NCBI GenBank assembly: GCA_030650845.1 | Contig: JAUSDC010000209.1 | Span: 1-64,000 of the forward strand | Source of the DNA: Candidatus Methanoperedens sp. | Lineage (GTDB): Archaea; Halobacteriota; Methanosarcinia; Methanosarcinales; Methanoperedenaceae | DNA length: 64,000 nt | Reading direction: 5' to 3' | In this document: positions 18,042 through 27,233 of the stretch, one piece after another | Position numbering within the stretch: the stretch's first letter is position 1 | Layout: each line of letters begins with the position of its first letter | Translations under genes and position numbers: made by a program | Notes under the pieces: generated by a model | Database searches by the model: none | What the model was told of the DNA's origin: nothing | The model's input: only the letters and a program-made list of their open reading frames with translations

Positions 18042-19514
18042 ATGCAGGAATACAACCTTTTTATAAACGGTGAATGGGTAGATTCAGAAACTGGCGAAAC
18101 GTTCGATGATGTAGATCCAGCCACACTTGAAACAATAGCACATCTCCAGATGGCATCTACCGGCGACGTCCAGAGCGCGGTGGATAGCGCAGTTGAAGCA
18201 TTTGATTCATGGAGCAGCACACCTGCACCCCTTCGCGGGAAGATCCTTTTCAGGGCTGCACGGATGCTTGAGGAACGAAAGGAGGAATTATCACGCTTCA
18301 TGACACAGGAGATGGGAAAGATATTGAAAGAGGCGCGCGGGGATGTGCAGGAAGCCATTGATATGACTTACTACGCTGCTGGTGAAGGCAGGCGGCTTTT
18401 TGGTGAGACCACACCTTCGGAACTGCCTGATAAATTCTGCTTGACAGTGCGAAGACCAATAGGCGTAGTTGGACTTATTACGCCCTGGAACTTTCCGCTC
18501 GCGATCCCTGCCTGGAAGATAATGCCTGCTCTTATCTCAGGTAATACCATCGTTTTCAAGCCAGCAAGCGATACACCGCTTCTTTCTATCGAGCTTGTAA
18601 AGATACTTACAGAAGCAGGGCTCCCTAAAGGTGTCCTGAACCTTGTGATGGGTGAGGGAAGCACGGTTGGAGCCGCGATCGTGCACAATAAAAGCATCAG
18701 AGCGATCTCATTTACAGGCTCTGTGGAAACTGGCAAATGGATACTCAAAGAAGCTGGAAAGGATATGAAGAGAGTCTCTCTTGAACTTGGAGGAAAGAAC
18801 CCCATTATTGTGATGGACGATGCGAATATTGAATTGGCCATAGACGGCGTGCTGTGGGGCGCTTTCGGAACTACTGGCCAGAGATGCACAGCTGCAAGCC
18901 GTGTTATAGTGCATGAGAAGATACTGCCCCTATTCCAGAAGAAGCTGATCGATAGAACAAGAAAGCTTAAACTCGGTAACGGTCTTGATGAAAACACAGA
19001 TGTGGGGCCGGTCATCAATAATTCACAACTCCAGAAAGTTTCAAAATATGTAGAAATTGGAAAAGAGGAAGGTGCAAAACTGGCACTTGGCGGAAAGATC
19101 ACAAGACCACTTCCCGGATATTTCTTTGAGCCCACAATATTTACTGGTGTATCTTCAGATATGCGAATAGCTCAGGAGGAGATCTTCGGCCCGGTTCTCT
19201 CTATAATAAATGCAGGAAACCTCGATGAAGCTATCGATATTGCTAACTCCGTTGTGTACGGGCTGTCGTCTTCCATTTATACAGAAAATATAAAAAATGC
19301 CTTCAAGGCAATTGAGAAGCTCGAAACCGGTATAACATACATAAACGCCCCCACAATAGGAGCTGAAATTCACCTTCCTTTTGGCGGTGTGAAATCAACA
19401 GGGAACGGAACGCGTGAAGCTGGCACCACTTCAATAGATGAGTTCACAGAAATAAAAACCGTCTATTTCGATTACAGTGGAAGGCTCCAGAAAGCGCAGA
19501 TAGATGTGGAGTAA
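18042..19514 (+). CDS. NAD(P)-dependent aldehyde dehydrogenase
   Basis: A 490-residue ALDH superfamily enzyme with all catalytic residues: N150 in TPWNF, K173 in FKPAS, E248 in LELGGK and nucleophile C282 in GQRCTA. It resembles succinate-semialdehyde and related semialdehyde dehydrogenases. The class III aminotransferase gene begins two bases after its stop, so a transaminase plus semialdehyde oxidation route (GABA, beta-alanine, lysine or ornithine type) is the natural reading. The exact substrate cannot be told. GGTGA precedes the ATG. Confidence 0.9.
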   Translation: MQEYNLFINGEWVDSETGETFDDVDPATLETIAHLQMASTGDVQSAVDSAVEAFDSWSSTPAPLRGKILFRAARMLEERKEELSRFMTQEMGKILKEARGDVQEAIDMTYYAAGEGRRLFGETTPSELPDKFCLTVRRPIGVVGLITPWNFPLAIPAWKIMPALISGNTIVFKPASDTPLLSIELVKILTEAGLPKGVLNLVMGEGSTVGAAIVHNKSIRAISFTGSVETGKWILKEAGKDMKRVSLELGGKNPIIVMDDANIELAIDGVLWGAFGTTGQRCTAASRVIVHEKILPLFQKKLIDRTRKLKLGNGLDENTDVGPVINNSQLQKVSKYVEIGKEEGAKLALGGKITRPLPGYFFEPTIFTGVSSDMRIAQEEIFGPVLSIINAGNLDEAIDIANSVVYGLSSSIYTENIKNAFKAIEKLETGITYINAPTIGAEIHLPFGGVKSTGNGTREAGTTSIDEFTEIKTVYFDYSGRLQKAQIDVE

Positions 19515-19516
19515 CT

Positions 19517-20803
19517 ATGAGAAAAATAACAAATATTTCCAGGGATATAATAGACCGGGATAATAAAGTCGTTTGCTCGCTCACACGACCATATGATCTT
19601 GTGGTAGATCGTGCCGAAGGCTCAACGATATATGATGTTGAAGGTAACAGTTACATTGATTTTGCAGCAAGCGTGGCTGTGATGAATATAGGATATAACT
19701 GTAAAGCTGTTAAAAAAGCTGTTTGTTCCCAGCTTGATAAGATGGTGCACTGTGGTTTTTCGGATTTTTATGCTGAAATACCAGTAAAACTTGCTGAGAA
19801 ACTCTGCGGGATGACAGGGTACGATAAGGTCTTTCTCTCAAACTCCGGCGCAGAGGCTGTGGAGGCGGCCATGAAGCTTGCTTTCTGGTACACAAAAAGA
19901 AGCAATATGATCGCATTCTACCGGGCTTTTCATGGCAGGACGCTTGGCGCTCTCTCCCTTTCAGGTTCAAAGAGGCGGCATAAAGAGCATTTCCCATCCC
20001 TGGGGGTCGTGCACTCACACTATGCTTACTGCTACCGTTGTCCTTTCAATCTTGAGTATCCGGGATGCGGGATCTATTGTGTTGAGGAGATCGAACGAAC
20101 CATCTTTAAAAGAGAGCTTTCACCCGAAGATACCGCAGCCATAGCCGTGGAACCCATACAGGGAGAAGGCGGGTTCATCGTCCCGCCGGTAGAGTTCCAT
20201 AAAGAACTGCGACGGATCTGCGATGAAAATGATGTTCTTCTTATCGCAGATGAGATCCAGAGCGGTGGATTCCGCACAGGGAAATTCATGGCTATGGAGA
20301 ACTTCGGGGTAAGGGCTGATATCGTGTGCATGTCAAAATCCATTGGCGGTGGGATACCTCTTGGAGCTACGCTTTCTACGGATAAAATAATGAGCTGGGA
20401 GCCAGGAGCGCATGCCAATACTTTTGGCGGGAACCTGCTTGCAGCAGCTGGCGGGCTTGCTACACTTGAATTTATGGAAAGCAGAAAGCTTGGGGAAAAG
20501 GCAGTTGAGAAGGGAAATTATATCATGAAGCGCCTGAACGAACTGAAAGATGATTTTCCTCTCATAGGTGATGTTCGTGGTATAGGTCTCATGATAGGAG
20601 CGGAACTTGTTGAAGAAAATAAGATACCGGCTGCGCAAAAGCGTGACACTATAGTTAAAAAGGCACTTGACGGAGGATTGATACTTCTGCCTGCTGGTGA
20701 CTCTGTTATCAGGTTCGTACCGCCGCTTATTATTTCAAGAACTGAGATAGATAAAGGCCTTGAGATATTTGAGAGTGCGCTCAAAAGTGTTCAGGATCTT
20801 TGA
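19517..20803 (+). CDS. Class III (omega) aminotransferase
   Basis: A 428-residue PLP enzyme of the ornithine/4-aminobutyrate aminotransferase group. Visible are SNSGAEAVEAAMK near 108-120, FHGRT near 138, D245 in IADEIQSG and the PLP lysine K274 in MSKSIGGGIPLGA. A Cys-rich insertion at 172-188 (CYRC...CGIYC) matches that seen in archaeal members. It is coupled to the aldehyde dehydrogenase, probably converting an omega-amino acid to the semialdehyde that partner oxidises. A short palindrome follows the stop. Confidence 0.88.
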   Translation: MRKITNISRDIIDRDNKVVCSLTRPYDLVVDRAEGSTIYDVEGNSYIDFAASVAVMNIGYNCKAVKKAVCSQLDKMVHCGFSDFYAEIPVKLAEKLCGMTGYDKVFLSNSGAEAVEAAMKLAFWYTKRSNMIAFYRAFHGRTLGALSLSGSKRRHKEHFPSLGVVHSHYAYCYRCPFNLEYPGCGIYCVEEIERTIFKRELSPEDTAAIAVEPIQGEGGFIVPPVEFHKELRRICDENDVLLIADEIQSGGFRTGKFMAMENFGVRADIVCMSKSIGGGIPLGATLSTDKIMSWEPGAHANTFGGNLLAAAGGLATLEFMESRKLGEKAVEKGNYIMKRLNELKDDFPLIGDVRGIGLMIGAELVEENKIPAAQKRDTIVKKALDGGLILLPAGDSVIRFVPPLIISRTEIDKGLEIFESALKSVQDL

Positions 20804-20805
20804 TA

Positions 20806-20822
20806 ATGAACACCATTCATAG
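20806..20822. repeat. Short palindrome, copy 2 (inverted relative to copy 1)
   Basis: ATGAACACCATTCATAG is the exact reverse complement of 17 bases at 6688-6704. It begins two bases after the aminotransferase stop and lies before the 3' end of the convergent Lon-like gene. It can form the hairpin ATGAA/TTCAT. Confidence 0.65.
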
Positions 20823-20835
20823 CTGTACTCTTTTT

Positions 20836-21633
20836 TTATTCTACCGCCAATCTCACCGCAGCCTCTATATCTGCAACTTCCCTCACTTCAATTCCCACAT
20901 CACCCACCTCGCTCAATTGCCCTTTTGGCACAAGGAACAAAACCGCCCCCGATCCTTTCGCAGCCAGCGCTTTTGCCCTGGCTCCGCCTATCCTGCCAAT
21001 AGTATGATCTTCATTGATCGTGCCTGTTATGTACACACCATTCCTGAACGACTTACCCTGAAGGGCAGTTATCACAGCAAGTGTAATTGCTGCGCCTGCA
21101 CTTCCTCCTGATATCGAGATCTTCTGCTCCTGAGCCTGAGCCTCTATGTTAATAAGAACATCCTTGTCGAACAGGTTTTTCCTTGAGACCTCACGGGCAA
21201 CAAGTACTGCTGTCTGCGCCGAAGATTGGAGGGTTTCATCCACAAGGACATTGGCCACATTGAGAAAGAGGTTGCCTTTGCCGCTTTTGATCACGACCTC
21301 AAGTGGTATCAAATGACCTTTTTCGTTCTCATCTACAGCAAGGACCGCATAATCGCTTTTTGCCACCATTGTAAGGTTAAAAATATCTTTTTCAAGCTTC
21401 AGCCTTGTCTGCGTTTCGTTTTTCAATAAATTTTCTGTTAGTGATAGATTTTGTTCCAGTTGAATGTTTTTTTGTTCAAGCTGTAGTATGGTCTCTTTTT
21501 GATTTTCTGAAATAGTTGAGAGAGCGCTGATCCTTTCTCCATTGAGTTTGATCTGCCCATATAATAACATGGATGAGCCGACAAGTAATATTGAAAGTAC
21601 AACAATGATTCTCAGTGGCCTGTTGTCTGTCAT
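20836..21633 (-). CDS. Membrane-anchored Lon-type (S16) peptidase without ATPase
   Basis: A 265-residue protein. Residues 8-27 are one transmembrane anchor, about 33-90 a glutamine- and leucine-rich coiled coil, and about 95-265 an S16 proteolytic domain. The catalytic serine sits in ISGGSAGAAITLA (near 178) and the lysine in RAKALAAKGSG (near 220), preceded by TGTINEDHTIGRIGG. Most archaeal LonB proteins are membrane-bound but keep an AAA+ domain; none is present here. With the N-terminal anchor orientation the protease is likely outside the membrane. Substrate unknown. Confidence 0.8.
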   Translation of the reverse strand: MTDNRPLRIIVVLSILLVGSSMLLYGQIKLNGERISALSTISENQKETILQLEQKNIQLEQNLSLTENLLKNETQTRLKLEKDIFNLTMVAKSDYAVLAVDENEKGHLIPLEVVIKSGKGNLFLNVANVLVDETLQSSAQTAVLVAREVSRKNLFDKDVLINIEAQAQEQKISISGGSAGAAITLAVITALQGKSFRNGVYITGTINEDHTIGRIGGARAKALAAKGSGAVLFLVPKGQLSEVGDVGIEVREVADIEAAVRLAVE

Positions 21634-21771
21634 ATCTATATTTTACATATAGATACCAATACTTAAATGACTTTTGAAGAGAAATAATCCTTTGACCAAA
21701 ACCTATTTAACGATTGATCATCAATGTATGTTCGTAAGAATGCGAACATTATAATAAGGTAAAAGAATACA

Positions 21772-22293
21772 ATGAGATCAGAAGATGCAAAAAAGAGGAC
21801 GAGCTTTCATGCAAGACTCGATAATTCAAAGACACTTGCTGATATCTTTGAGGTAGTGAAGGCTGCAGTATGGAATGATCAGAGAGCAAGCCGCGGCGGT
21901 CTCATGCTGGGTATTGCCAACCTGGGGAACCATCCGCAGGGATTTCTTGGAGCTTTCTACCCTGTGGGTACCAATGTGATCGTAATGAACAAAATACCTC
22001 TTGAGAGGATCAAAGAGACACGACCTGAGTTATACAAACCTTATATTTTCCATATTCTGCTTCATGAATACCTGCATACCCTGGGATATTTAGATGAAGG
22101 CGGGGTCAGGCAGATGGTGATCGAGATCACAAGGAATATGTTCGGAGAAGAGCATCTGGCTACTATGATCGCACGTGATACGAATCGATTTTTCAAGAAC
22201 CTTGTCTATCCTGATGTTACATGGCAGCCCGATGAAACAAAAATGGAACTTGTCGGTGGTTTTGACAGGGAAAGCGCAAGCTACTTCGGCTAA
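21772..22293 (+). CDS. Predicted zincin metallopeptidase-like archaeal protein
   Basis: A 173-residue cytosolic protein with the zinc-protease motif HEYLH (within HILLHEYLHTLGYLDEGG near residue 90-107). The downstream glutamate and the GG give a compact gluzincin/metzincin-like site. The N-terminal region is helical; LMLGIANLGNHPQGFLGAFYP is a distinctive segment. I do not recognise a characterised family. AAGGTAAAAG precedes the ATG. It stands alone between a convergent-free gap and purH, 94 bases before it. Confidence 0.65.
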   Translation: MRSEDAKKRTSFHARLDNSKTLADIFEVVKAAVWNDQRASRGGLMLGIANLGNHPQGFLGAFYPVGTNVIVMNKIPLERIKETRPELYKPYIFHILLHEYLHTLGYLDEGGVRQMVIEITRNMFGEEHLATMIARDTNRFFKNLVYPDVTWQPDETKMELVGGFDRESASYFG

Positions 22294-22387
22294 AGGTATT
22301 ATTGTATCTTCTTCCCAGCCAAAATAATGCAAAAACTACCAGAAAAGCTTAAGGCTTTCTTTTGCTATTTATATAAGGTGATGAATT

Positions 22388-23995
22388 CTGCCAAAAAGAG
22401 CTTTAATAAGCGTTTCTAATAAGACAGGCATAGTTGATTTTGCAGCACATCTAAAAAGGCTTGGTTTTGAGATCATTTCTACTGGTGGGACGTCCAGAGT
22501 TCTTAAAGAAGCTGGAATTAAGGTCAAAGACGTTTGCGATGTTACCGGGTTCCCCGAAATAATGGAAGGCAGGGTAAAGACGCTCCACCCAAAAATACAC
22601 GGCGGCATCCTGGCAGTCCGTGATAATCCGCTTCATGTGAAAGAAGCGAAAAACCAGGGTATTGAGTATATAGATATCGTGGCAGTTAACCTTTATCCAT
22701 TTGAGAGAATGATCGAAGATAAAAATGCAACGCTTGATGAAGCTATTGAGAACATCGACATCGGTGGACCCGCACTTGTGAGGGCGGCAGCAAAGAACTA
22801 TAGCCATGTGGCTGTAATAACAGACCCATTGGACTATCTCCCGGTGATAAGGGAACTTGAAAAAGGAGAAATTGACCTTAAGACAAAAGAGCGCCTAGCT
22901 GTGAAGGCTTTCAGGCGGGTCGCGGATTACGACTGCGCTATTGATAAATACCTCAGCGAGCGGCTTGCAAATGAAGATATCCTGCGTCTTTTGTTCGTTG
23001 AAGGTAGAACACTCAGGTATGGCGAGAACTGGCATCAGACCGCAAAATTCTATAAAGAACCTGGCGTGACCGAACCATCAATAGCAGACGCAAAACAGCT
23101 GCACGGAAAAGCGCTTTCGTACAATAACTATGTTGATGCAGAAAGTGCGTTGAACATCATACTTGAGTACAGGAATGATATTGCTGCAGCAGTGGTAAAG
23201 CACACGAATCCCTGCGGTTTTGCGACCGGAAAAACGATGATCGATGCGCTATCACGTGCATGGGATGGAGACCCGGTATCATCCTTCGGAAGCATAATAT
23301 GCCTTACCAGAAAACCTGAACTGGCGACCATGGAGTTCCTGAAAGGAAGGTTCGTGGAGCTGATAATAGCACCAGGATTTGATGATGATGCACTTAATTT
23401 CCTGAAAAACAAGAGCAAGGACATCAGGATCCTTGAACTTGCCCTGGATAATGGAGAACCTATTCCGAACACATACCATTATATTTCAGGAGGATTGCTC
23501 GTTCAATCGAGGAACAGGGGATTATATGAAAAATGGGATGTCGTCACAAAGGCTGCTTTCCCTGTAGAAAAACGAAAACTTGCAGAATTCGCTCTCGCCG
23601 CTTGCAAGCATACCAAGTCAAATGCCGTGGTAATTGCGAGGGAATATGAATTAGGCTTTTTCCAGATACTTGCTATCGGGGCAGGTCAGCCCAACCGCGT
23701 GGATGCTATTCGAAAACTTGCAGCCACAAAAGCTGTGGATAACCTCAAGTTGTTGTACAAACTGGAGAAACCCGGTATTAGCGAGGATGAATTCATCAGG
23801 AATATCATTAGCGAATGCGTTATGGCAAGTGACGCTTTCTTCCCGTTTGACGATAGCATCGTGTTCTCAGCAGAGAGTCACATCAGGTATATTGTATCAC
23901 CGGGCGGTTCAATACGTGATAAAGAAGTGATCGCAACTGCAGACAGGCTCGGGATTTCGCTTGTGTTTACCGGAATGAGGCATTTCCTGCATTGA
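22388..23995 (+). CDS. purH: Bifunctional AICAR formyltransferase/IMP cyclohydrolase PurH, with a non-standard start
   Basis: About 535 residues. Residues 1-200 are the cyclohydrolase (MGS-like fold: [28 protein letters not shown]) and the rest the formyltransferase ([18 protein letters not shown]). It performs the last two steps to IMP. The conserved N-terminus is in frame only back to two adjacent stops (22379-22384); the only codons left are ATT and CTG. CTG at 22388 has GGTGAT ideally placed upstream and yields the expected PKRALISVS start. Either CTG initiates or a one-base error hides an ATG. The next in-frame ATG (22562) would delete essential motifs. Confidence 0.88.
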   Translation: MPKRALISVSNKTGIVDFAAHLKRLGFEIISTGGTSRVLKEAGIKVKDVCDVTGFPEIMEGRVKTLHPKIHGGILAVRDNPLHVKEAKNQGIEYIDIVAVNLYPFERMIEDKNATLDEAIENIDIGGPALVRAAAKNYSHVAVITDPLDYLPVIRELEKGEIDLKTKERLAVKAFRRVADYDCAIDKYLSERLANEDILRLLFVEGRTLRYGENWHQTAKFYKEPGVTEPSIADAKQLHGKALSYNNYVDAESALNIILEYRNDIAAAVVKHTNPCGFATGKTMIDALSRAWDGDPVSSFGSIICLTRKPELATMEFLKGRFVELIIAPGFDDDALNFLKNKSKDIRILELALDNGEPIPNTYHYISGGLLVQSRNRGLYEKWDVVTKAAFPVEKRKLAEFALAACKHTKSNAVVIAREYELGFFQILAIGAGQPNRVDAIRKLAATKAVDNLKLLYKLEKPGISEDEFIRNIISECVMASDAFFPFDDSIVFSAESHIRYIVSPGGSIRDKEVIATADRLGISLVFTGMRHFLH

Positions 23996-24055
23996 TTTCA
24001 TTTCGTTAAGTTTAAGTAGCGGCATAATAATCCATCTATAAAAAGAGGTGGCAGT

Positions 24056-24325
24056 ATGACGGACAATAACGTGGTCTATGTCGGGAATAAACCGGTAATG
24101 AACTATGTTCTCGCTGTAGTCAAGGAATTCAACAACGGTGCAAACGAAGTTGTGATCAAGGCAAGAGGAAAGGCTATATCAAGAGCGGTTGATACTGCTG
24201 AGGTTTCACGGAACAGATTTTTAATGGATAAAAAGATTAATGGTATAACTATAGGTACAGAAAAAATGGTCTCAGAAGACAGAGCATCGAACGTTTCCAT
24301 TATTGAAATAGTGCTTGGAAAATAA
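24056..24325 (+). CDS. albA: Alba DNA/RNA-binding chromatin protein
   Basis: An 89-residue Alba protein. The lysine-containing loop [15 protein letters not shown] near residue 8-22 and the beta-hairpin [18 protein letters not shown] are the family signatures. It coats DNA and binds RNA as a dimer. A strong GAGGTG lies seven bases before the ATG. The gene is followed by two tiny membrane-protein genes that may share its transcript. Confidence 0.93.
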   Translation: MTDNNVVYVGNKPVMNYVLAVVKEFNNGANEVVIKARGKAISRAVDTAEVSRNRFLMDKKINGITIGTEKMVSEDRASNVSIIEIVLGK

Positions 24326-24416
24326 TAATATCCCAAGTACAACATCGCAAATTAAATCAGTTGCAAAAAAGATGAAGAAAAAGTGAGCGGGAAGAAAAGT
24401 AATATTATCTAAATTT

Positions 24417-24557
24417 ATGACAGGGATTAGAAAAGCGATTGGGTTTATATTGATAATAATAGGTATTCTATTAAGTTTATCGATATTTGGAGCAATTATC
24501 GGAATTCCTTTGCTCATCATAGGAGCACTATTATTCTTTGTTGGACATAAACAATAA
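24417..24557 (+). CDS. 46-residue hydrophobic membrane protein
   Basis: ATG at 24417 gives MTGIRKAIGF followed by two hydrophobic stretches (ILIIIGILLSLSIF and IIGIPLLIIGALLFF) around a GA-IG turn and a short polar end VGHKQ. It looks like a two-helix membrane hairpin. No strong ribosome site is visible. Function unknown; its position after alba and before another small membrane protein is the only context. Confidence 0.5.
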   Translation: MTGIRKAIGFILIIIGILLSLSIFGAIIGIPLLIIGALLFFVGHKQ

Positions 24558-24606
24558 TAATTATTTTATCATTTCAAAGATTCTGTATATTAAAAGGAGA
24601 TAATGT

Positions 24607-24846
24607 ATGTTAGAATTGTTAGAATTTATATTCATGTATGTGGTATATCTTCTTGCAGGATTCGCCGCTCTTGGAATTATCTATTATGTGGTTTTTGGAA
24701 ACCGCGAAGAAAAGAAAGAACCAACTTGTCAATACCATAGCGTTTGCAAACTACGAAGCATCAATGAAATGAATCGCACTCCTGTTGGTATGTTTTCTTA
24801 CAAAATGCAAGAATACTACAAGAAAAAATTCTCTGATGGAAAATGA
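24607..24846 (+). CDS. 79-residue single-pass membrane protein
   Basis: Preceded by AAAAGGAGATAATGT, a strong ribosome site. Residues 1-30 form one or two hydrophobic segments (FIFMYVVYLLAGFAALGIIYYVVF), followed by a charged cytosolic tail with C41 and C47 (CQYHSVC) and MQEYYKKKF at the end. I do not recognise the family. The good ribosome site and charged tail make it a credible gene. Confidence 0.65.
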   Translation: MLELLEFIFMYVVYLLAGFAALGIIYYVVFGNREEKKEPTCQYHSVCKLRSINEMNRTPVGMFSYKMQEYYKKKFSDGK

Positions 24847-25133
24847 GAAGGTTGTTTTTAATATGCAAACTGAAATGAGTAAGAAGAAAAAGAATTCTGT
24901 TTAGCAATTCGTGATTAATCGTGAAAAGTATCTAATATAGTGTTAATTCTTGTTTTGCGTAATGGTTTTTAGCATACCAAAAATTATATAATTACCTGGT
25001 TGCATCATTAAGGTTATGGCATATAAAACAGTTATAACGCATCTGATAAGGCTTATCTGTGGTTATAATGCATATGCTTAACCAAACAGTTAACAAAAAC
25101 TTAACGAATATTATATAAAATTCAGGTGTGATA

Positions 25134-25544
25134 ATGACAATAAAACTGGGATTCGTTGTTTCAGAATTCAATCGTGATTTGACAAGCCAGATGGAGATAC
25201 TCGGAAAAGAACATGCTGCTTTTTTGGGGGCTTCGGTTGATAAAGTGTTATATGTGCCCGGAGTTTTTGATATGCCCCTTGCAGTAAAAAAACTTGTGCA
25301 GGACAAGGGTATCGATGCTGTTGTTACGATCGGCTGCGTTATTCAGGGTTCGACGAAACATGATGAGATCGTGATTCAGCAAGCATCGCGAAAGATCACA
25401 GACCTTGCACTTGAGTTTGGGAAGCCAGTAACTCTTGGTATATCAGGTCCAGGTATGAGCAGGCTTGACGCCCATGAACGCGTTGAGTATGCGAAGCGTG
25501 CTGTGGAAGCTGCTGTAAAAATGATCAAAATGCTAAAAGAATAA
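25134..25544 (+). CDS. ribH: 6,7-Dimethyl-8-ribityllumazine synthase RibH
   Basis: A 136-residue archaeal lumazine synthase, which condenses the ribityl-aminouracil with dihydroxybutanone phosphate in riboflavin synthesis. It has GVFDMPLAVKKL, VVTIGCVIQGSTKHDEI (catalytic histidine in TKHDE) and KPVTLGISGPGMSRLDA. The ATG at 25134 has AGGTG five bases upstream; a GTG at 25128 overlaps that site and is unlikely. The same ribityl-aminouracil feeds F420 synthesis by CofH, whose gene lies at 40.1 kb. Confidence 0.93.
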   Translation: MTIKLGFVVSEFNRDLTSQMEILGKEHAAFLGASVDKVLYVPGVFDMPLAVKKLVQDKGIDAVVTIGCVIQGSTKHDEIVIQQASRKITDLALEFGKPVTLGISGPGMSRLDAHERVEYAKRAVEAAVKMIKMLKE

Positions 25545-25548
25545 ACTC

Positions 25549-25704
25549 TTAGCCGCAGGTAAACAGATCATGCATTGAGTAAGGATTAAGGGGCACTCCT
25601 TTTAATTCCTCGGGCTTTTTTTCATTGCATCCATTCAGAGTCAAGATGCACTGGCAGACCGGTCTAATACACTCAGGACAGCGTTTCCTGGTCATCGGGA
25701 TCAT
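25549..25704 (-). CDS. 51-residue Cys-rich protein (zinc- or cluster-binding candidate)
   Basis: ATG at 25704 reads MIPMTRKRCPECIRPVCQCI, then LTLNGCNEKKPEELKGVPLN and a C-terminal FTCG, ending at the TAA at 25549. Six cysteines occur in 51 residues, with spacing C-x2-C-x4-C-x-C-x6-C, typical of a small zinc or iron-sulfur site. It lies ten bases after the upstream 60-residue gene and converges on ribH with a four-base gap. The ribosome site is weak. No family recognised. Confidence 0.55.
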   Translation of the reverse strand: MIPMTRKRCPECIRPVCQCILTLNGCNEKKPEELKGVPLNPYSMHDLFTCG

Positions 25705-25714
25705 AGTTATAAGT

Positions 25715-25897
25715 TCACAGTTTGACTATTCCGGCGCTACTGCTGCTCTGTATTATTGCGTGGTACTCCTCAGGGAATATATCTCTCATATTCTGGAGCA
25801 AAAAAATGTTCCTTGTACAAAGCATAACCTTGTTCGCTGTTAATCTCTCTGGAGCGCAATTTTCCATCCACAGGACGACTTCGTTGGATTCACTCAT
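25715..25897 (-). CDS. 60-residue hypothetical protein, partner of the Cys-rich mini-gene
   Basis: Start MSESNEVVLW at 25897 with GGAG nine bases upstream; an earlier ATG at 25906 touches that GGAG. The middle NKVMLCTRNIFLLQNMRDIFPEEYH looks like a folded helix, and the tail SSSSAGIVKL is flexible. Two cysteines. The gene leads a two-gene unit with the Cys-rich protein. No family recognised. Confidence 0.5.
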   Translation of the reverse strand: MSESNEVVLWMENCAPERLTANKVMLCTRNIFLLQNMRDIFPEEYHAIIQSSSSAGIVKL

Positions 25898-26035
25898 CGT
25901 ATTCATCTCCTTCTTTATCCTCCTGTTTGCTCCTCATTATCATGATTATTATTATATGTATATATATGTTGCCATAGTTTTCCAAAATATAGAATTGAGT
26001 GTAATTTTTTTTCGTGATATTAGTTGTCAGAATGC

Positions 26036-26043
26036 CTTAAATA
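26036..26043 (+). promoter_or_regulatory. TATA box of the class I aminotransferase gene
   Basis: TTAAATAT about 29 bases before the ATG at 26072, with no Shine-Dalgarno sequence between, suggests a leaderless or nearly leaderless message. It also argues against the upstream in-frame ATG at 26024. Confidence 0.5.
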
Positions 26044-26071
26044 TCAGAAAAGAGTGTTTGAGCTATACATT

Positions 26072-27211
26072 ATGACCGCAAAAAGGCTTCAAAAGATCAC
26101 TGAATCCGCAACTCTGCGGATATCCAACCTTGCCAGCGAATTGAAAAGCCAGGGAAAAGATATTATAAGTTTCAGCCTGGGGGAACCGGACTTTGCCACA
26201 CCGTCACATATCGTCGATGCGGTGAAAGCATCGCTTGAACGCGGTGATACACATTATACCCCTTCACCAGGTATTCCAGAGCTACGAAAAGCGATAGCTC
26301 AGAAGCTGAAAAACGAAAATAATATAGAAGCAAAACCAGGCAACATAATCGTAACTCCGGGTGCAAAGCAGGCTATTTTTGAGGTCATGCTTTCTGTACT
26401 GCAAGAAGGCGATGAAGCCATCCTGTTTGACCCTGCCTGGGTATCATACGATCCTTGCGTGATGCTTGCAGGTGGAAAAACAGTGTGGGTCCCAACAGAT
26501 CCTGATAAAAGCTTTACACCTGTAAACGTAGCTGAATATATTACAAAAAAGACAAAAATTATCGTGGTGAACAGCCCGTGCAACCCAACAGGTGGAGTTT
26601 ACAGGAGGGAGACCTTAAAAGAGATAAGAGATATCGCTGTTGATAAGAATATACTGGTCTTATCAGATGAGATATATGAGAAGATAATCTATGATCAAGA
26701 ACACATAAGCATCGGCTCGATGGATGGGATGCAAGACCTTTCAATCACGGTAAATGGTTTTTCAAAAGCATACGCGATGACAGGATGGAGGCTGGGATAT
26801 GTCAGTGCGCCAAAGGAGATCTACGAACAGATGCTCAAACTTCATTCTCATTCAGTGAGCCAGGCTACTTCTTTTGTGCAGTATGCAGGAATAGCGGCGC
26901 TTCAGGGCGACCAGACCTGTGTTACTGATATGGTGCATGAATTCAGGGCACGAAGGGATCTTATCGTAAGGGGATTGAACAAACTCGGCATAAGATGCGC
27001 AATGCCTGAAGGTGCTTTCTATGCATTTGCAGATGTAAGCGAATACGGAAGCGGTGAGAAAGTAGCAGAACTATTGCTGAACAAAGCCTTTGTTGCGACA
27101 ACGCCAGGATCTGCTTTCGGTGAAGCAGGCAATGATTTTATCAGAATATCTTATGCTACTTCACAGGATCGCATCAGGGAAGCGCTGAAGCGAATAGAAT
27201 CTGTATTGTAA
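26072..27211 (+). CDS. Class I/II pyridoxal-phosphate aminotransferase (AspB family)
   Basis: A 379-residue fold-type I aminotransferase. Signatures are SLGEPDFATPSHI near 37, TPGAKQAIFE near 92, NSPCNPTGG near 170, LSDEIYEKI near 203, the PLP lysine in NGFSKAYAMTGWRLGY near 233, and the carboxylate-binding arginine in FIRISYATS near the end. It resembles aspartate/aromatic aminotransferases; the exact amino acid is uncertain. A repeat structure follows the stop, before convergent ribL. Confidence 0.9.
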   Translation: MTAKRLQKITESATLRISNLASELKSQGKDIISFSLGEPDFATPSHIVDAVKASLERGDTHYTPSPGIPELRKAIAQKLKNENNIEAKPGNIIVTPGAKQAIFEVMLSVLQEGDEAILFDPAWVSYDPCVMLAGGKTVWVPTDPDKSFTPVNVAEYITKKTKIIVVNSPCNPTGGVYRRETLKEIRDIAVDKNILVLSDEIYEKIIYDQEHISIGSMDGMQDLSITVNGFSKAYAMTGWRLGYVSAPKEIYEQMLKLHSHSVSQATSFVQYAGIAALQGDQTCVTDMVHEFRARRDLIVRGLNKLGIRCAMPEGAFYAFADVSEYGSGEKVAELLLNKAFVATTPGSAFGEAGNDFIRISYATSQDRIREALKRIESVL

Positions 27212-27233
27212 CCCCGGAAATCAGCAACTAACT

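Noticed and set aside
18371-19135. 254-residue frame antisense to the aldehyde dehydrogenase gene
   Set aside because: It mirrors a gene with all catalytic motifs, and its composition (Ser/Pro/Ile-rich) is that of a reverse-strand shadow.
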